Assembly: GCA_025602915.1 (NCBI GenBank)
Contig: JAHLJZ010000020.1
Span: 62,001 to 126,000 of the forward strand
Direction of reading: 5' to 3'
Length of the DNA stretch: 64,000 bases
DNA from: Paraphysoderma sedebokerense
Lineage: Eukaryota; Blastocladiomycota; Physodermatomycetes; Physodermatales; Physodermataceae
Part shown: positions 23,229 through 33,941 of the stretch, one piece after another
Position numbering within the stretch: position 1 is the first letter of the stretch
How the letters are laid out: every line of letters begins with the position of its first letter
The notes under the pieces: model-generated
What the model was told of the DNA's origin: nothing
The model's input: only the letters and a program-made list of their open reading frames with translations
The model's database searches: none
Made by a program: the position numbers and the translations under genes

Positions 23229-23750
23229 TCAATAATCGTAATAATATTGTTTCATCTGCATACTTGTAGGGCTGTAATCCATTGTAACGGGGGTTCCCCA
23301 ATATACAACTCTTTTGAAATTTGGCACAGCAGAATTGCTGAAATGAGTTGCATTCACCGTAGATACTGTTATTGAATCGCCAGACCTTGCTTCGGAAACG
23401 AAGGTGTCGTTTAGATATATCTTCCCAATTAGATGGTCCCAGTTGCGTTCTTTAATTGAGTCCTCTTTGACTTGGGCAGTTTTCTCATTTGCAAGTGCTG
23501 TTCGAGCCGAATACGATTGAATACAGAAAAAAACTCCCAGTCCTATCGCAGTGGCCAACAATACCATCAGAGCGACAAGTCCAATTTTGAGGCGCTTTGA
23601 TTGACAATTCTTTGGTTGTAATTCCTTTTTTGTGGCAGGAATCACAATCTGACCGGTTTCAGATTTTTTGAGCGAGTCAAGAAATTGGACAGAAGTCAAG
23701 CTGTCAGTGGAGTCCGACTTTTCAAATGTGGCTCTTTGAATGGATTTCAT
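23229..23750 (-). CDS. Hypothetical single-pass membrane protein
   Basis: Unrecognised 173-aa frame from an ATG at 23750 (the frame is open to a TTG at 23765). Residues 1-54 are Ser/Lys-rich and soluble, residues ~55-77 are a membrane helix (GLVALMVLLATAIGLGVFFCI) preceded by basic SKRLK, so a type II orientation is likely. The luminal part has two Asn-X-Ser/Thr sites (NDTF, NATH) and ends YYYDY. The layout of a short tail, a TM and a glycosylatable ectodomain argues for a real gene, but there is no homology evidence and no intron. It may be a lineage-specific surface protein or a spurious frame. Confidence 0.4.
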   Translation of the reverse strand: MKSIQRATFEKSDSTDSLTSVQFLDSLKKSETGQIVIPATKKELQPKNCQSKRLKIGLVALMVLLATAIGLGVFFCIQSYSARTALANEKTAQVKEDSIKERNWDHLIGKIYLNDTFVSEARSGDSITVSTVNATHFSNSAVPNFKRVVYWGTPVTMDYSPTSMQMKQYYYDY

Positions 23751-24787
23751 CTTCACAAAGTCCAAGGAAGTAAATAGGGGTTTTTATGCACATGGCAGCT
23801 ATGCATGGAGACTTCCCGATGCAAGGGTTGTGATGTGATGTGAAGACAAAGTTTCTCAATTGGTCGCATTGGCATCCAATCACTAATGGCTCGCTACGCA
23901 AAATCGGAAAAGAATTCTCTTCTTCCACGAGTCAAGCGAGAATATTTAAACCAATCACCGAAAGCTTTCTTACCAATAACCGAAGAGCAGAACATGCTTT
24001 ATCTTTCCGTATTCGAATGTAATGACCATGTGACTTCTGCGGATATTGCCAACACTGCTGCCCCAAAAAAGCAGAACTAGCGTATTTTTGATGCTCCACT
24101 TCATGGTGCGACACTGCCAGAGATAGGCAGGTCTTCTTCGGCTTTCGCAAGAGAAGATTCGAGTCTGCCTTCATTAACGGTTTATGACCTAAACAAATAT
24201 CGTGTTGGCAATATTGAGAGTAGCCTGGAAGCAGTATATGAGTGCATATGTATAAAGCAATTGTACAATTTGTGATTAAATTAAGTTACTGAATTAGGCA
24301 CAGCCATTGCAATGGTTCACGAAAACGTACATTGACCACCTATGGTCAAGTGGTAACATCATTCTTCTACACAGAATCCGGCTTACAAAATTATATTTTA
24401 AACGCCATACTAAAACGCAATCTTGACTAAATATTGCGTGTGAGGACAATGGATATATTCTACAAATATAATTAAAACGAGCAGAAGGTAAAGAAACAAA
24501 TAGGACAGCCTCACTAAAACATGGAAGATTTTCCGATTTGCATTCATCTCTTCATTCTCTTGCTCATCTTATTGATGGTGCAGCTCCGTTCCAAATAAAC
24601 GGAGACTCCACATATAATATCGGGGTCACGGTAGAACTTGAATAGCCGGAGCCCGCGCCATCTTCGCTCTTAACCACGCCTCGATGAGGACCGACCTTCC
24701 GGACAGCGACTGAATTTACATATTCCCTCTCCAATCGCCTATAAATATAGAAGACAACTCTTAACTACCAGCATTTTGTCAGTAGCG
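23751..24787. other. Intergenic, upstream of DUF1295 gene
   Basis: About 1 kb with no supported gene. The right end is the DUF1295 promoter, with CCAAT and TATA elements listed separately. Small frames near 23.9-24.1 kb have no motif. Confidence 0.4.
24731..24747 (+). promoter_or_regulatory. CCAAT and TATA boxes of the DUF1295 gene
   Basis: CCAAT at 24731-24735 and TATAAATA at 24740-24747 lie 40-57 nt before the ATG at 24788. The leader would be very short if this TATA box is used. Confidence 0.5.
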
Positions 24788-25821
24788 ATGTCTAAATCCT
24801 CTTCGCCTTCACCTCCAACTCCCGGCATCAAGGCCGCCGAGATCTTTTCTGCGTACCCTCAGAATCAAAGACTGTTCGACATATGGATGTACCTCCATTC
24901 TCCTCCTCCCCCTAAATCAGGCGGAGTCTATTTGAATCATATGATAGATACTTTTAAAGGTTTATATTGATATATATCAATGATTAAGTTTTTCCACAGT
25001 TATTCGAAAAGCCGCCCACGGATGACCCTGTCGCCTACCGTTATTGACTTGTTTATCATTCTTGTTGTGTAGGTATAACTTTGCCCGTCATCCTTATGAT
25101 GATTATAAGGAATGGACAATGGAGCAATAAAACTGCATGGTTGTATCTTGCCATCCATGGCACTTATGGAATGCTGTAAGTTAACCGTTCAACTCAAGCC
25201 CACATTAAATTTGTCCGTCGGCTAATTTGATGTATTTCCAGCTGGGTCTCCAAGAGCTTCCTAATCCCTGATAAACGATTTATTGTCAAAACTCCCCTCT
25301 GGCATGCTGTCCCAGTCTGCTTCTTCCTCTCAATGTATTGGGCCCCGGCCTACTTCATCACCTCCCGTTCAGTGGATTTACCCGCACCAATTTTGGGCTT
25401 CATCATGATAATGTATACTCTTGGTATATTTATCCACTTCTGTTCAGATTATCAAAAGCATATTGCATTGGAATGTAAAGGCAGACATTTGATCAAAACA
25501 GGATTGTGGAGTTACGTTAGAAATATCAACTATTTTGGGGAGCTTTTGATCTGTAAGTAACCATTTACGGTCTTCTCACTACATGAATCTAAATTTTAAA
25601 TCAATATATGTTTAACTTTGTGTTCCCTTCGTAAAATATTAGATCTTTCCTTCGCTCTTCTCGCAGGTCCCTACTCAATCATTTCAATTCTTTACTTGTC
25701 CTTTTTCATCCCATTCTATTGGTATCCTAATATGCTAGCAAAGGATAAATCATTATCGAAATATCCTGAATTTTCTGAATACAAGAAAAATTCTTGGTTG
25801 TTCATACCATTTTTGTATTAA
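24788..25821 (+). CDS. DUF1295 / steroid 5-alpha-reductase-like membrane protein
   Basis: Four exons, 24788-24959, 25073-25175, 25242-25552 and 25643-25821, all in phase, give 254 aa. Several hydrophobic helices are spread over the protein. The C-terminal family signature is ECKGRHLIKTGLWSYVRN then NYFGELLIYLSFALLAG, followed by FYWYPNMLAKDKSLSKYPEF. This is the DUF1295 variant of the superfamily that also holds steroid 5-alpha reductases, ergosterol C14/C24 reductases and isoprenylcysteine methyltransferase. It is presumably an ER membrane enzyme using NADPH or S-adenosylmethionine; the substrate is unknown. The upstream frame begins at a TTG (24776), so the ATG at 24788 is preferred. It is tail-to-tail with ICMT, a member of the same superfamily. 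Confidence 0.82.
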
Positions 25822-26155
25822 TTTACCGTTACATCTCGGTGGTTCAAGGCTCCGTGCTTTTAATGATTATAGTCATCTGAGTCGAATATATCATTGTTGA
25901 CCGGTTATATGCCGGATTGGAGTAATGTATTGATGAATAAATATATACTCGTTCCAAAATATCTGACTGCCGGACAATTATTCTCATGTATCGGATTAAC
26001 TAGAATCCTACTAACTCAGTTTCCCAAAATCAGCAGTAGATGCCCATCATATAATGGCATATATTTATTCCGTCCACATAATGCAACAATAATTCACATA
26101 ATTTACATCCAATTAGCCTACTCGTCCTACGGAGTAGTAACAGCGCACAGCTTGG
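25822..26155. other. Intergenic between convergent DUF1295 and ICMT genes
   Basis: Shared 3' flanks. A 92-codon plus-strand frame (25894-26172) overlaps the ICMT 3' end antisense and has no motif. Confidence 0.4.
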
Positions 26156-27336
26156 TTAAGACGACTGTATAAACGGGATGCCAACCCAAGTTTGTTTCTT
26201 ATATTGTTTATATTCGTCTCCGAAGAATTGGACGAGGAGTGCTTCTTCATATGTGGTTATTTTGAATGGAAATTCAAAGGAAATCATCGGGGAACGAGCA
26301 TGGCAAATAGGAAACAGAGTTAAGGAATGATGATTACAGTCTGGGAACCGTATGAATATTCAGTGAGCAGTTAGCCTGAGATATCTCAATATTCCAAACA
26401 AAAAAAAAGAACACTAAGAACAGGGAAGAGAGGAGAGGGGGAAAAAGGATATGGTATTCTGTCGCCAAAGAAGTCCCATAGTTGCCATGCAAATCCGATG
26501 GCACTAATCCAATTACAGCACCATAACTGGGTTCCTATCGCCCAATAGTAAAAACCAACATAACTAGGATGTCGGAGGTATCTGTATACACCTGTTGTAA
26601 CTAGACGATGTGTTGGTTGTTTAGACGTAGCGATGATATGAGAGAAATTGGAGGAAGCGTGATAAAGCGCGAGAGAACGTAATGTCTGGCCGAAAATAAT
26701 AAGAGCGAGACCTAATATTATTTGTCAAGCAATAAAAGGTTGATATTTGGGAAAAATTCATAGAGTTAAAGTTGGTATTGCCCTGGAAAGAAGATTGGAA
26801 TGAAGCGGGCACTTACCGATATGTTGGAAGATCTGGACGGATTTAATCCCCGGAAAGAAATAACTTGTCACGACAAACTCTGTCAAACTGACAACAGTAG
26901 CAATGGAGTAAGCTGTACTATGTGGTATCAAATATGCTGTATATATGTCATCGCCAAAGAAAAAGTCGTTCGAAACAGTCAATATCCAATTTGCGACAAC
27001 CCGCGACGACAATCTTTGATGTGCATTGACTTTCTTCGGTATTTCAAATGCCTATACCTGGCCCCAAAAAGTAAATAATTCCATATGAAAACATTTCTTA
27101 CCATCCAATCCACATTTTTTGCTATTGAATAGCGCTACAGCCATATATTCTAACCAATGAAATAAAGCCAGCACTATTAAATATATCCCTCCAGTAAGGT
27201 AAATAGGATTTTCGGCATGATAGAAAACTGTTGATATTGTGACCCCGATTCCGAATATTGTGCCGAGACCAAAAGCATAGAAAGAAATGTTATAGGGGGA
27301 ATGAGTTCCATCGAGGAGATGCGGTCGCTGCGACAT
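26156..27336 (-). CDS. STE14: Protein-S-isoprenylcysteine O-methyltransferase (ICMT/Ste14)
   Basis: ER membrane enzyme that methylates the prenylated C-terminal cysteine of CaaX proteins (Ras, Rho, a-type pheromones) using S-adenosylmethionine. Exons: 27336-27102, 26936-26817, 26711-26453, 26252-26156, total 711 nt, 236 aa, close to yeast Ste14 (239 aa). Motifs: LIPHSTAYSIATVVSLTEF; the cofactor-binding HRLVTTGVYRYLRHPSYVGF; YYWAIGTQLW; and the C-terminal DRIPYEEALLVQFFGDEY followed by IPFI. The last motif is only complete if the final intron is AT-AC (26253-26452). The start is the ATG at 27336; the frame further upstream begins at GTG. Confidence is high for family and length, and the final junction is argued under findings. 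Confidence 0.93.
26253..26452 (-). other. Candidate U12-type AT-AC intron in ICMT
   Basis: On the minus strand the exon ends AGAATACC and the intron begins ATATCCTTTT, a perfect U12 AT-AC donor. It ends AATAACCAC before ATATGAAGAAG. Removing these 200 nt gives R-I-P-Y-E-E in frame. A perfect U12 branch motif TTCCTTAAC lies at 26319-26327, unusually far (~66 nt) from the 3' end. A weaker TTCCTTTGA lies closer (within 26271-26283). Confidence 0.8.
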
Positions 27337-28091
27337 ATTATACAGGATGAAAGAACGTAGTGGTAATAATAGTCGGGAATTGTCCCACACTCGAATTATA
27401 GGTGGTCGGTATATTTAAGGCACTGTCTAATTAGTTGAGAGAATAGTTGGTATATTTAATAACAAGATATCTTCCAAGATCCCCTGGTATTTCGCGCTGG
27501 CCGGCCCGAATCGAAATAATAGCTGGCCCTTGTCAGATTGTGTTCAAACTTCCACTTTACGTTGTGTCATACTAAAAGGACAAATATTGGAATACAGGTT
27601 TCAATCAGAACTGTTAACTTGTATATCATGGGAAACGATTACTTCTATGACTTTATTTAAGTTGTAGTCACTCAAAGAGTGATTAGTCTCACCAAATTTC
27701 CAAGTACGACAGACAACCCCTTTCCTTCTTCAACCGAAAATAACCCAACGTCTAATTGAATAATACATAATGGAATCAGACAACAACTTAAGGAATGGAA
27801 CACCCATTACTTTCCACCCTACGATACGGAGGAAACTCAAAACTAAAATTCACCCAACATTAAATGTATATACAATCAATAGTTGCCAATATAAAACAAA
27901 CTGAGGAGACGAAGATTTACGACGTAGAAAGTGATATCCAATGACGTGTATGCGTATAGCGAAGCATGTAATCTTATAAATCAAGGCGTATCGGGTATAT
28001 ATACAAGAGCTCATCATGTAATAGGCGTTGTATATGTTAAAGGTTGAACAAAGGACTTTTCCGGTAGCGGTTTACCGATAGTCGTATATTT
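27337..28091. other. Intergenic, ICMT promoter and 3' flank of DUF4451 gene
   Basis: AT-rich, no frame with a recognisable motif. It should hold the ICMT promoter (right of 27336) and the 3' UTR of the regulator gene. Confidence 0.4.
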
Positions 28092-30620
28092 TCACAATCC
28101 TGTTCCATGCTCAGTCAACTGGCTATTTACACAAGCGAAATTGGGGGCACCGTGGTTTGACTGAGAGTGTTGAATGTGTGGGTAGGCTTGGTAATATATC
28201 GCTTCGTTGGGGAATCCTTGCGCCGACGAGTTTATGGAAGAATCTGGCGGGGGAAGAGGGACGAATGATTGAAGCTGTAGAGCTGGCGATTGATGTGATT
28301 GGAGATAATGTTCCGAGTTTGGTAATTTCGCATTTGATGCAATTTCTAGTAAGGTTACGGCGGATGCGATTGATTGTTGCTCTGCTTCGTGCTGCTTTGA
28401 CTGGTTCAAGGCTACATCTTCAGCTAAACGCATATCCATCTGGCCCGGGGCCTGTTGATTTTGATTCTCATTTTGCTGACCACTGCTATTATCCACGACA
28501 AGGCCAGTGCCAGAACACTGACTTCCTCTTCGTTTGATACCAACTCCCCTGGGCCTTTGATATTGATGACATTTGTGGGCATGTCGATACCATAGACTGG
28601 CATTTGTATTCTTCTTGCGCCCAGAGATAACGACCCATTCTTTACATTGATGACACAGGCCTTCCAGAACCGTCTGCTCGGATGTCATTCCGATAGCAGA
28701 AGGAGGGACAGGGACAGGTCTCAGTCGTTTCTCGATCGGTTCATAAAACGGTTGACCGGTAGTCGAACAAATGCCGTGGAAATATTGCATATGGTACCTG
28801 TAGAATTGTAATAGCGATAGCATTAACAATTTAATTCCTCTCGTCAGTGTGTAACTGCGATAGGGGAAACTAACCAATATGCACTATTCTTTAGTTGTAG
28901 CCACCGCTCTTCGGGACACATACCGCAATACCCTTCACGATACTGACCTTCGTATCGAATTAAACGAGGAGTATACCTATAAAAGAAACAGTTTGGTTTA
29001 GTTATTGGTCTTTCAGTACGTCTTCCAGTACCGCATAACATGAAGTTGCTTAACGTACAAGTCACCGGGAAACCGCAAACTTTGCTCCCTCGGTGTTGAA
29101 TCTCCTTTGTCAAGATCTTCCTGTTCCGTCATCTTAGCTTTTACTTTTCCATCAGCTGCCGAAGAAGCTGTAGCCTGCTTTTGCGCCGCTCGTGGAGGGG
29201 TAGCAGGAACAGCGATAGAAGGGAACTCTTGGTGACCTGACTCCTCTGAGTTACTATTAACGTTCTCCTGGTCTTGTTGAGTTTGATTCTGTAAAACGGG
29301 CGATAAGTCCATATTATTGCTCGATAAGGGTGATTGCAACTGTCCCTCATTAATTCCTGACGAAAGAGATTGATTTGGGATTGTTGCAGTCGGAGGCGGA
29401 GTCGGTAAAGGATTTGATAGGATATTACGATTAATTAATGAATCTATTGATTGAGCAAGGGCAGCTGCCTGAGGTTTGCTGAGTTCGCTTTTTCGACGCT
29501 TTCGACTCTGAACCGACGTGTTTTGTAGCGTTTGTCTGCTTGAATTGAAGATTGGTGGGTTGGAACTACCATGAGATGGTCGGTTGGCATTCGCATGCGA
29601 GGTTGCGCCGTCAGGAAAGCTGTCTTGATAAGACCTTTTTGGGAAGAATTGCGGTAAATCCAACGGTTTCAACAGTTTCAGATCGAGAGATTGTTGCTGT
29701 TGCGATGGTGCTTGATTGATAGTATTCGGTTGATTATACTGATTTGGATGAATTTGTTGTTGAATCACCTGATGGTGAGCGGATTGGGTTTGCTGATACG
29801 ATTGCGGATTTGTAATATACATTTGTGATATCTGTGTCGGCAAACTTTGACTCAAATATCCGTGGTTAGCCTGAACGGAAGCCATTGGGTGAGAGGACAT
29901 CGATCCAGCGATGGCTCCAGATCCCGGGAGAGGCATGGGAAAATTTGATTGAGTCGGTGTTGGAATTATATCGGGTGTATTACCGTTTGAATCAATGTAG
30001 TTCCATGGTGGAACGTCCATTGTTGATGGGGAGAAAGAAGACGAGGTCGGGGACAATGCATGCTCCAAGAGCGATCCGACGGCGATCGAGTTTAAACTTT
30101 GCTGGCTCTCCAAAGATGCAGAAAGATTAACAAGTTGATTATGATGTTGTTGAGTATGGTATCCCGGTTGCAACTGGTGATGTTGAGGTATCGGCTGAGG
30201 TTGAGCTTGCTGACGAGGGTGAAAATTAGAGTGCGCAAGAGTCAAGGTTGGAGGGTTTGGGGAATGAGAGTACAATTGTCGTTGACTCGAGTTGACGGGT
30301 ACAGAAGCCGAATAAGGAATGTGTTGAATCATTTGGCCTCCGGGGAACTGATTTTGCAGTCCGAATCCGTATTGGTTTGGCTGAGTAGCATACAAACTTT
30401 GTTCTTGCGGTCTACCACCGGCATTCGATGCATCTAATGAAGAGACAGAAACAGAGAAAGGATTCACAGTTTAATCGTCATCGTTTGACTTTACGCGATG
30501 AAAACTTAAATATGATGTAGAATGTTGAACCCAAGATAAAGAATACCAACCAAAGGGATGCCCTGACGATCCTTGAGCAGGGAAGTATTCAGCGGATGGA
30601 TCCATAGATATTTGGTACAT
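28092..30620 (-). CDS. Gln/Ser-rich transcription regulator with Rua1-type DUF4451 zinc domain
   Basis: Exons: 30620-30551, 30433-29059, 28976-28875, 28797-28092. The N-terminus reads MDPSAEYFPAQG, followed by a long Gln/Ser/Pro/Asn-rich region typical of fungal activators. The C-terminal module fits DUF4451 (Rua1 C-terminal domain): GDLYTPRLIRYEGQYREGYC, GMCPEERWLQLKNSAYWYHM, QYFHGICSTTGQPF, GLCHQCKEWVVI and LWYRHAHKCHQY. The C-x2-C and H-x-H/C spacing suggests two zinc sites. A basic KRRGSQ-type stretch follows, then a Gln-rich tail. Rua1 in Ustilago activates glycolipid genes; the target here is unknown. The donor TT|gtacg and the next exon G TAT ACT are chosen because they restore GDLYTPR. 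The first ATG is at 30620, with a second in-frame ATG at 30605. Confidence 0.8.
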
Positions 30621-31761
30621 GTCTCTTCACTTCCTTTAACACGGACAAATTCAAGTTCGATGTGATGAGTTTCGCGGGTTGTGAGAAGTTTCAACAATAG
30701 AGCGATAAGCCGATAAGTTGTCGTTCAAAGGAAAGTCCTTGGCATCCACAGACACTGAATGAGGGAAGAGCGAACAATGCCGTAGCAGGACGAGGAGGAG
30801 ACTTCACGCTTAAGAACAGGAAACAGAGAGGAGAGCGTGATATGAAAGACGAGCAAGATGGAAAGGGAATGGGAGTCGGATCATAGCTAATATGATTATT
30901 CTTGGCATCGCATATATTAATTAGGTCTCACCGTTCGCCTCGGATCCGTGCGAAGAATTTGTACAGTCGCCAAGGCCAATACGCGGCCCGCCAACTCCTG
31001 CGCCCCATATTCCCGTCCATACCCCACCTCCGCCTTTTCGCTCCTCAATCATCGCTGCTCCTTTCTCGCCTCCGTTCCTCGATGTCCCTGTCCTCGAATG
31101 GACATATAGCAAACTCTGCGTCCCTTTTCGCCATGGCGAGAATCAGCTTATTCTCGGAAAATTTGAGTCACAGATATGTTGACAGTCAAGAATGGATCGT
31201 CGACCTCCCCTGTTGCACGAGGCTCAAATGAATTCCAGATTCTGTATTCTGTGAAACGGCAATAATAAGGTCGTCCTTGATTGTCGAGAAAGTGGTCAAG
31301 TGATCAAATTTTTCAGGTTTTTACTGCCCAAGAATTGTTGGTCTCCGAATAATTCCTCTTAGCGATCTCAGCGCCACCGCCACAAGACAAAGTGAATTGT
31401 TCACCAAACAATCTGGACGATTAGCTTTTCATCATGTTTTAGTTTCAACGGAAGCAATCTACAATCCGTATACAGCCAGAAAGGGGGATGTCAGCGTGCT
31501 CATGGTCGGCAAGTTGCTATTAACTGATGAGTGTAGTAAAAGCAGTTGTGTTTGAACCTCCCCTTTTGACTTGTATATACTTTCGAGAGTGTTACTTTGC
31601 AATTCAAGTTAAATGCAAAGTTTTGAGTAGATGCGATCGCTTTGGAAAAAGATGTCCTGAACATAAATGTCTTCACTATTTTATTAATCGCCACACCAAA
31701 CATAATACTCCACTGTATATTATATAAAAATGTCTAATTCAAAATTTATTACATCTATGCA
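30621..31761. other. Intergenic or unrecognised locus upstream of regulator gene
   Basis: About 1.1 kb. It includes the promoter of the DUF4451 gene. The plus strand between ~30902 and 31560 holds several long open frames, one arginine-rich and one reading SATATRQSELFTKQSGRL, that could be exons of an unidentified gene. I could not assign a family or chain them with confidence. Confidence 0.35.
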
Positions 31762-33941
31762 TTATTCTTCAGCGCTAGGCTTTAATAATCTACGAAGAAT
31801 TTTTCCACTAGCCGATTTTGGAATGGATTCTCAGAACACACAACCAAAGTTAGATGATGGTAAATTTAAGTAGGCAGAGAGAGCGAAGTCAACTTACCGA
31901 CAAACTCCAATACACGAACTTTCTTGTAAGGCGCTACTTTGCTTGCCACGAATTGCATAATTTCATCTTTCAATCTACTTTCATCATCCTCGTTCACAGG
32001 CACGGCATTTGGCTTCAGAACAACGAAAGCTTTAGGCAATTCTCCAGCACCATCTGGAGCGGGAACGCCGATAACCGCGGAATCAGCGATGGCGGAATGA
32101 GCTAGAAGAGTTGATTCAAGTTCTGCAGGTGGAACCTGGAATAACGCTGAATTTAGAACTGAAACGCAACTTCGTAAAATAGAAGGTAAGAAAGATTACC
32201 TGATATCCTTTGTATTTGATCAATTCCTTTAATCTATCAACAATATAGAAACAACCGTCATCATCAACTGTAGCAATATCGCCAGTATGCAAAAAGCCGT
32301 CTTGATCGATGGTTTCGCCTGTCGCTTTTGCGTTATTGAGATATCCCTAAATTTCGCAAATATTAGTGAACAGCCACAGTCGACGAACCCCCCATTTAAA
32401 CCGTACCTTCATGATGTTTGGCCCTTTGATGCACAATTCACCGCTTTCACCCCAGTTTACACGCTCACCATTACTGCGCACAATCTTGCACTCGCAGTTC
32501 GGAACCACGGAGCCGACACTTCCCATTTTCACACTAGATATCAGATTGATATGCGACACTGGAGACATTTCGGTCATACCGTAACCTTGACGAATAGGAA
32601 CAGAGAGACGTTCCATGCAAAGCTTGTGCACATCTTCTCCGAGGGGAGCGGCACCAGAAGTGATTGCGCGAAGGGAAGAAAGATCAAATTTCTCCACGAC
32701 CGGATGTTTAGCAAGACTACATAAATTGAAGTCAGTATGAGTGGGATAAACTTTCCCAAATTATGACGAGAACTGGACATACGCGGTGATGATGGGGGGT
32801 GCAATGTGACTCATAGAAACCCGTTTTTGTTGGACCATGGTGAGGTACTGGACAAAGTCGAATTTTGGGAGAGTTACCAATAGGTTTCCCAGATAAAGAC
32901 CGATGTACAGAATGACAGTGAGACCATAAATGTGAAAGAAAGGTAGAATAGCATCGAATACATCGTTGGCTAAAAGAATGGGCGAATTGAGTCATTAGAT
33001 GCAGAATTGAGAGCAAAGGCGGCAGCTTACGTCGATGGAAGTCCTGGTACTCCATAGCTAATAACTGGCACACATTGGCGACAATATTGTAATGTGTTAG
33101 CTGCACGGCCTTGGATTTGCCTGTAGTACCACTGGAGAAACATAAAAACATGACATCGTTCTGGGGATCGGTTTGAACAGCTGTCGGTCTGGCGCTGTCC
33201 AAGTAGAGTGCGGAAAGAGCTTTCACGCTTGAATCTGTTTCAGGTTTACCCGACGTCAAATAAATCGAAGGGGTGGTAGGTGCCGATAGAATGTCTACAG
33301 CCTAACAACAAAACCACTTAGAAACCTGCTATGGTAACTTTCAAAATCCCAGTCACTATACCTTTTCTACAAGGGCAAGGAGAGGCTGGATCGTAAAAAT
33401 CTTTGAAGGTTTGCAGTCTTTCCATAAACTTGCAATCTCTGCAGCAGTATTTAAGGGATTGTTCATCGCAACAGTGACACCTGTAGTTGAAAGACAAAGG
33501 TTCAGAAGAAGTGTTGGGATGATGCGCGTTCTAAGTCGCGGTTAAAGGCGCCTTTGCAAGTATGAGGTGCAACATGACGTCTGCCAGGAACTGAAACAGT
33601 GGAACACATTTGGAGAACCACTATTCGCATCTTCACTTACCTAATAAGCCAGCAGCAAGGGTAACAATAGGAAACTCGATGCTATTAGGGGAAACAATAG
33701 CCCAAACATCTCCTTTTTTAGCACCCTCTTTGGCGGCGCCAGCTGCAAGTTTGTAGACATTATTGATGAGTTCGCCATACGTCATAGACTTTTTCGACAC
33801 AAAGTCTTCGAGAGCGGGCTTTGATGCTGGGTGACGGAGAAGTTGGCTCAGAATGAACTGGGACAAGTTCTGCTTTGGGGTGGAGAAGGAGGGGAAGGAG
33901 GACTTGAAGACGGGGGTCTGCTTATCGACGTCTGATATCAT
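31762..33941 (-). CDS. AMP-forming acyl/aryl-CoA ligase, 4-coumarate-CoA-ligase-like
   Basis: ANL-superfamily adenylating enzyme: carboxylate + ATP + CoA to acyl-CoA. Motifs in order: [15 protein letters not shown] near the N-terminus; P-loop [86 protein letters not shown] (ATP/ribose-binding Asp); [20 protein letters not shown] (hinge); and [16 protein letters not shown] (catalytic Lys). Several short introns. It ends LKPSAEE, so it lacks a PTS1 peroxisomal signal, unlike many fungal 4CL-like proteins. The start ATG at 33941 ([12 protein letters not shown]) is chosen because the upstream frame does not match the family. Fungi often use such enzymes for aromatic or medium-chain acids. The substrate cannot be read from the sequence. 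Confidence 0.88.

Noticed and set aside
25894-26172. 92-codon plus-strand frame between DUF1295 and ICMT
   Set aside because: Overlaps the ICMT 3' end antisense; no motif and an ill-placed start.
29680-30430. Gln-rich segment (also in chitin synthase 47200-47720) as a microsatellite expansion
   Set aside because: Codons are mixed CAA/CAG and interrupted, so these are low-complexity protein segments rather than pure repeat tracts.
31360-31560. Resemblance of a plus-strand frame to MoaC (molybdopterin biosynthesis)
   Set aside because: The Lys-Gly-Asp-Val match is isolated, spacing of the VDVS..T.R..A motif does not fit, and the LIPLCH motif is missing.
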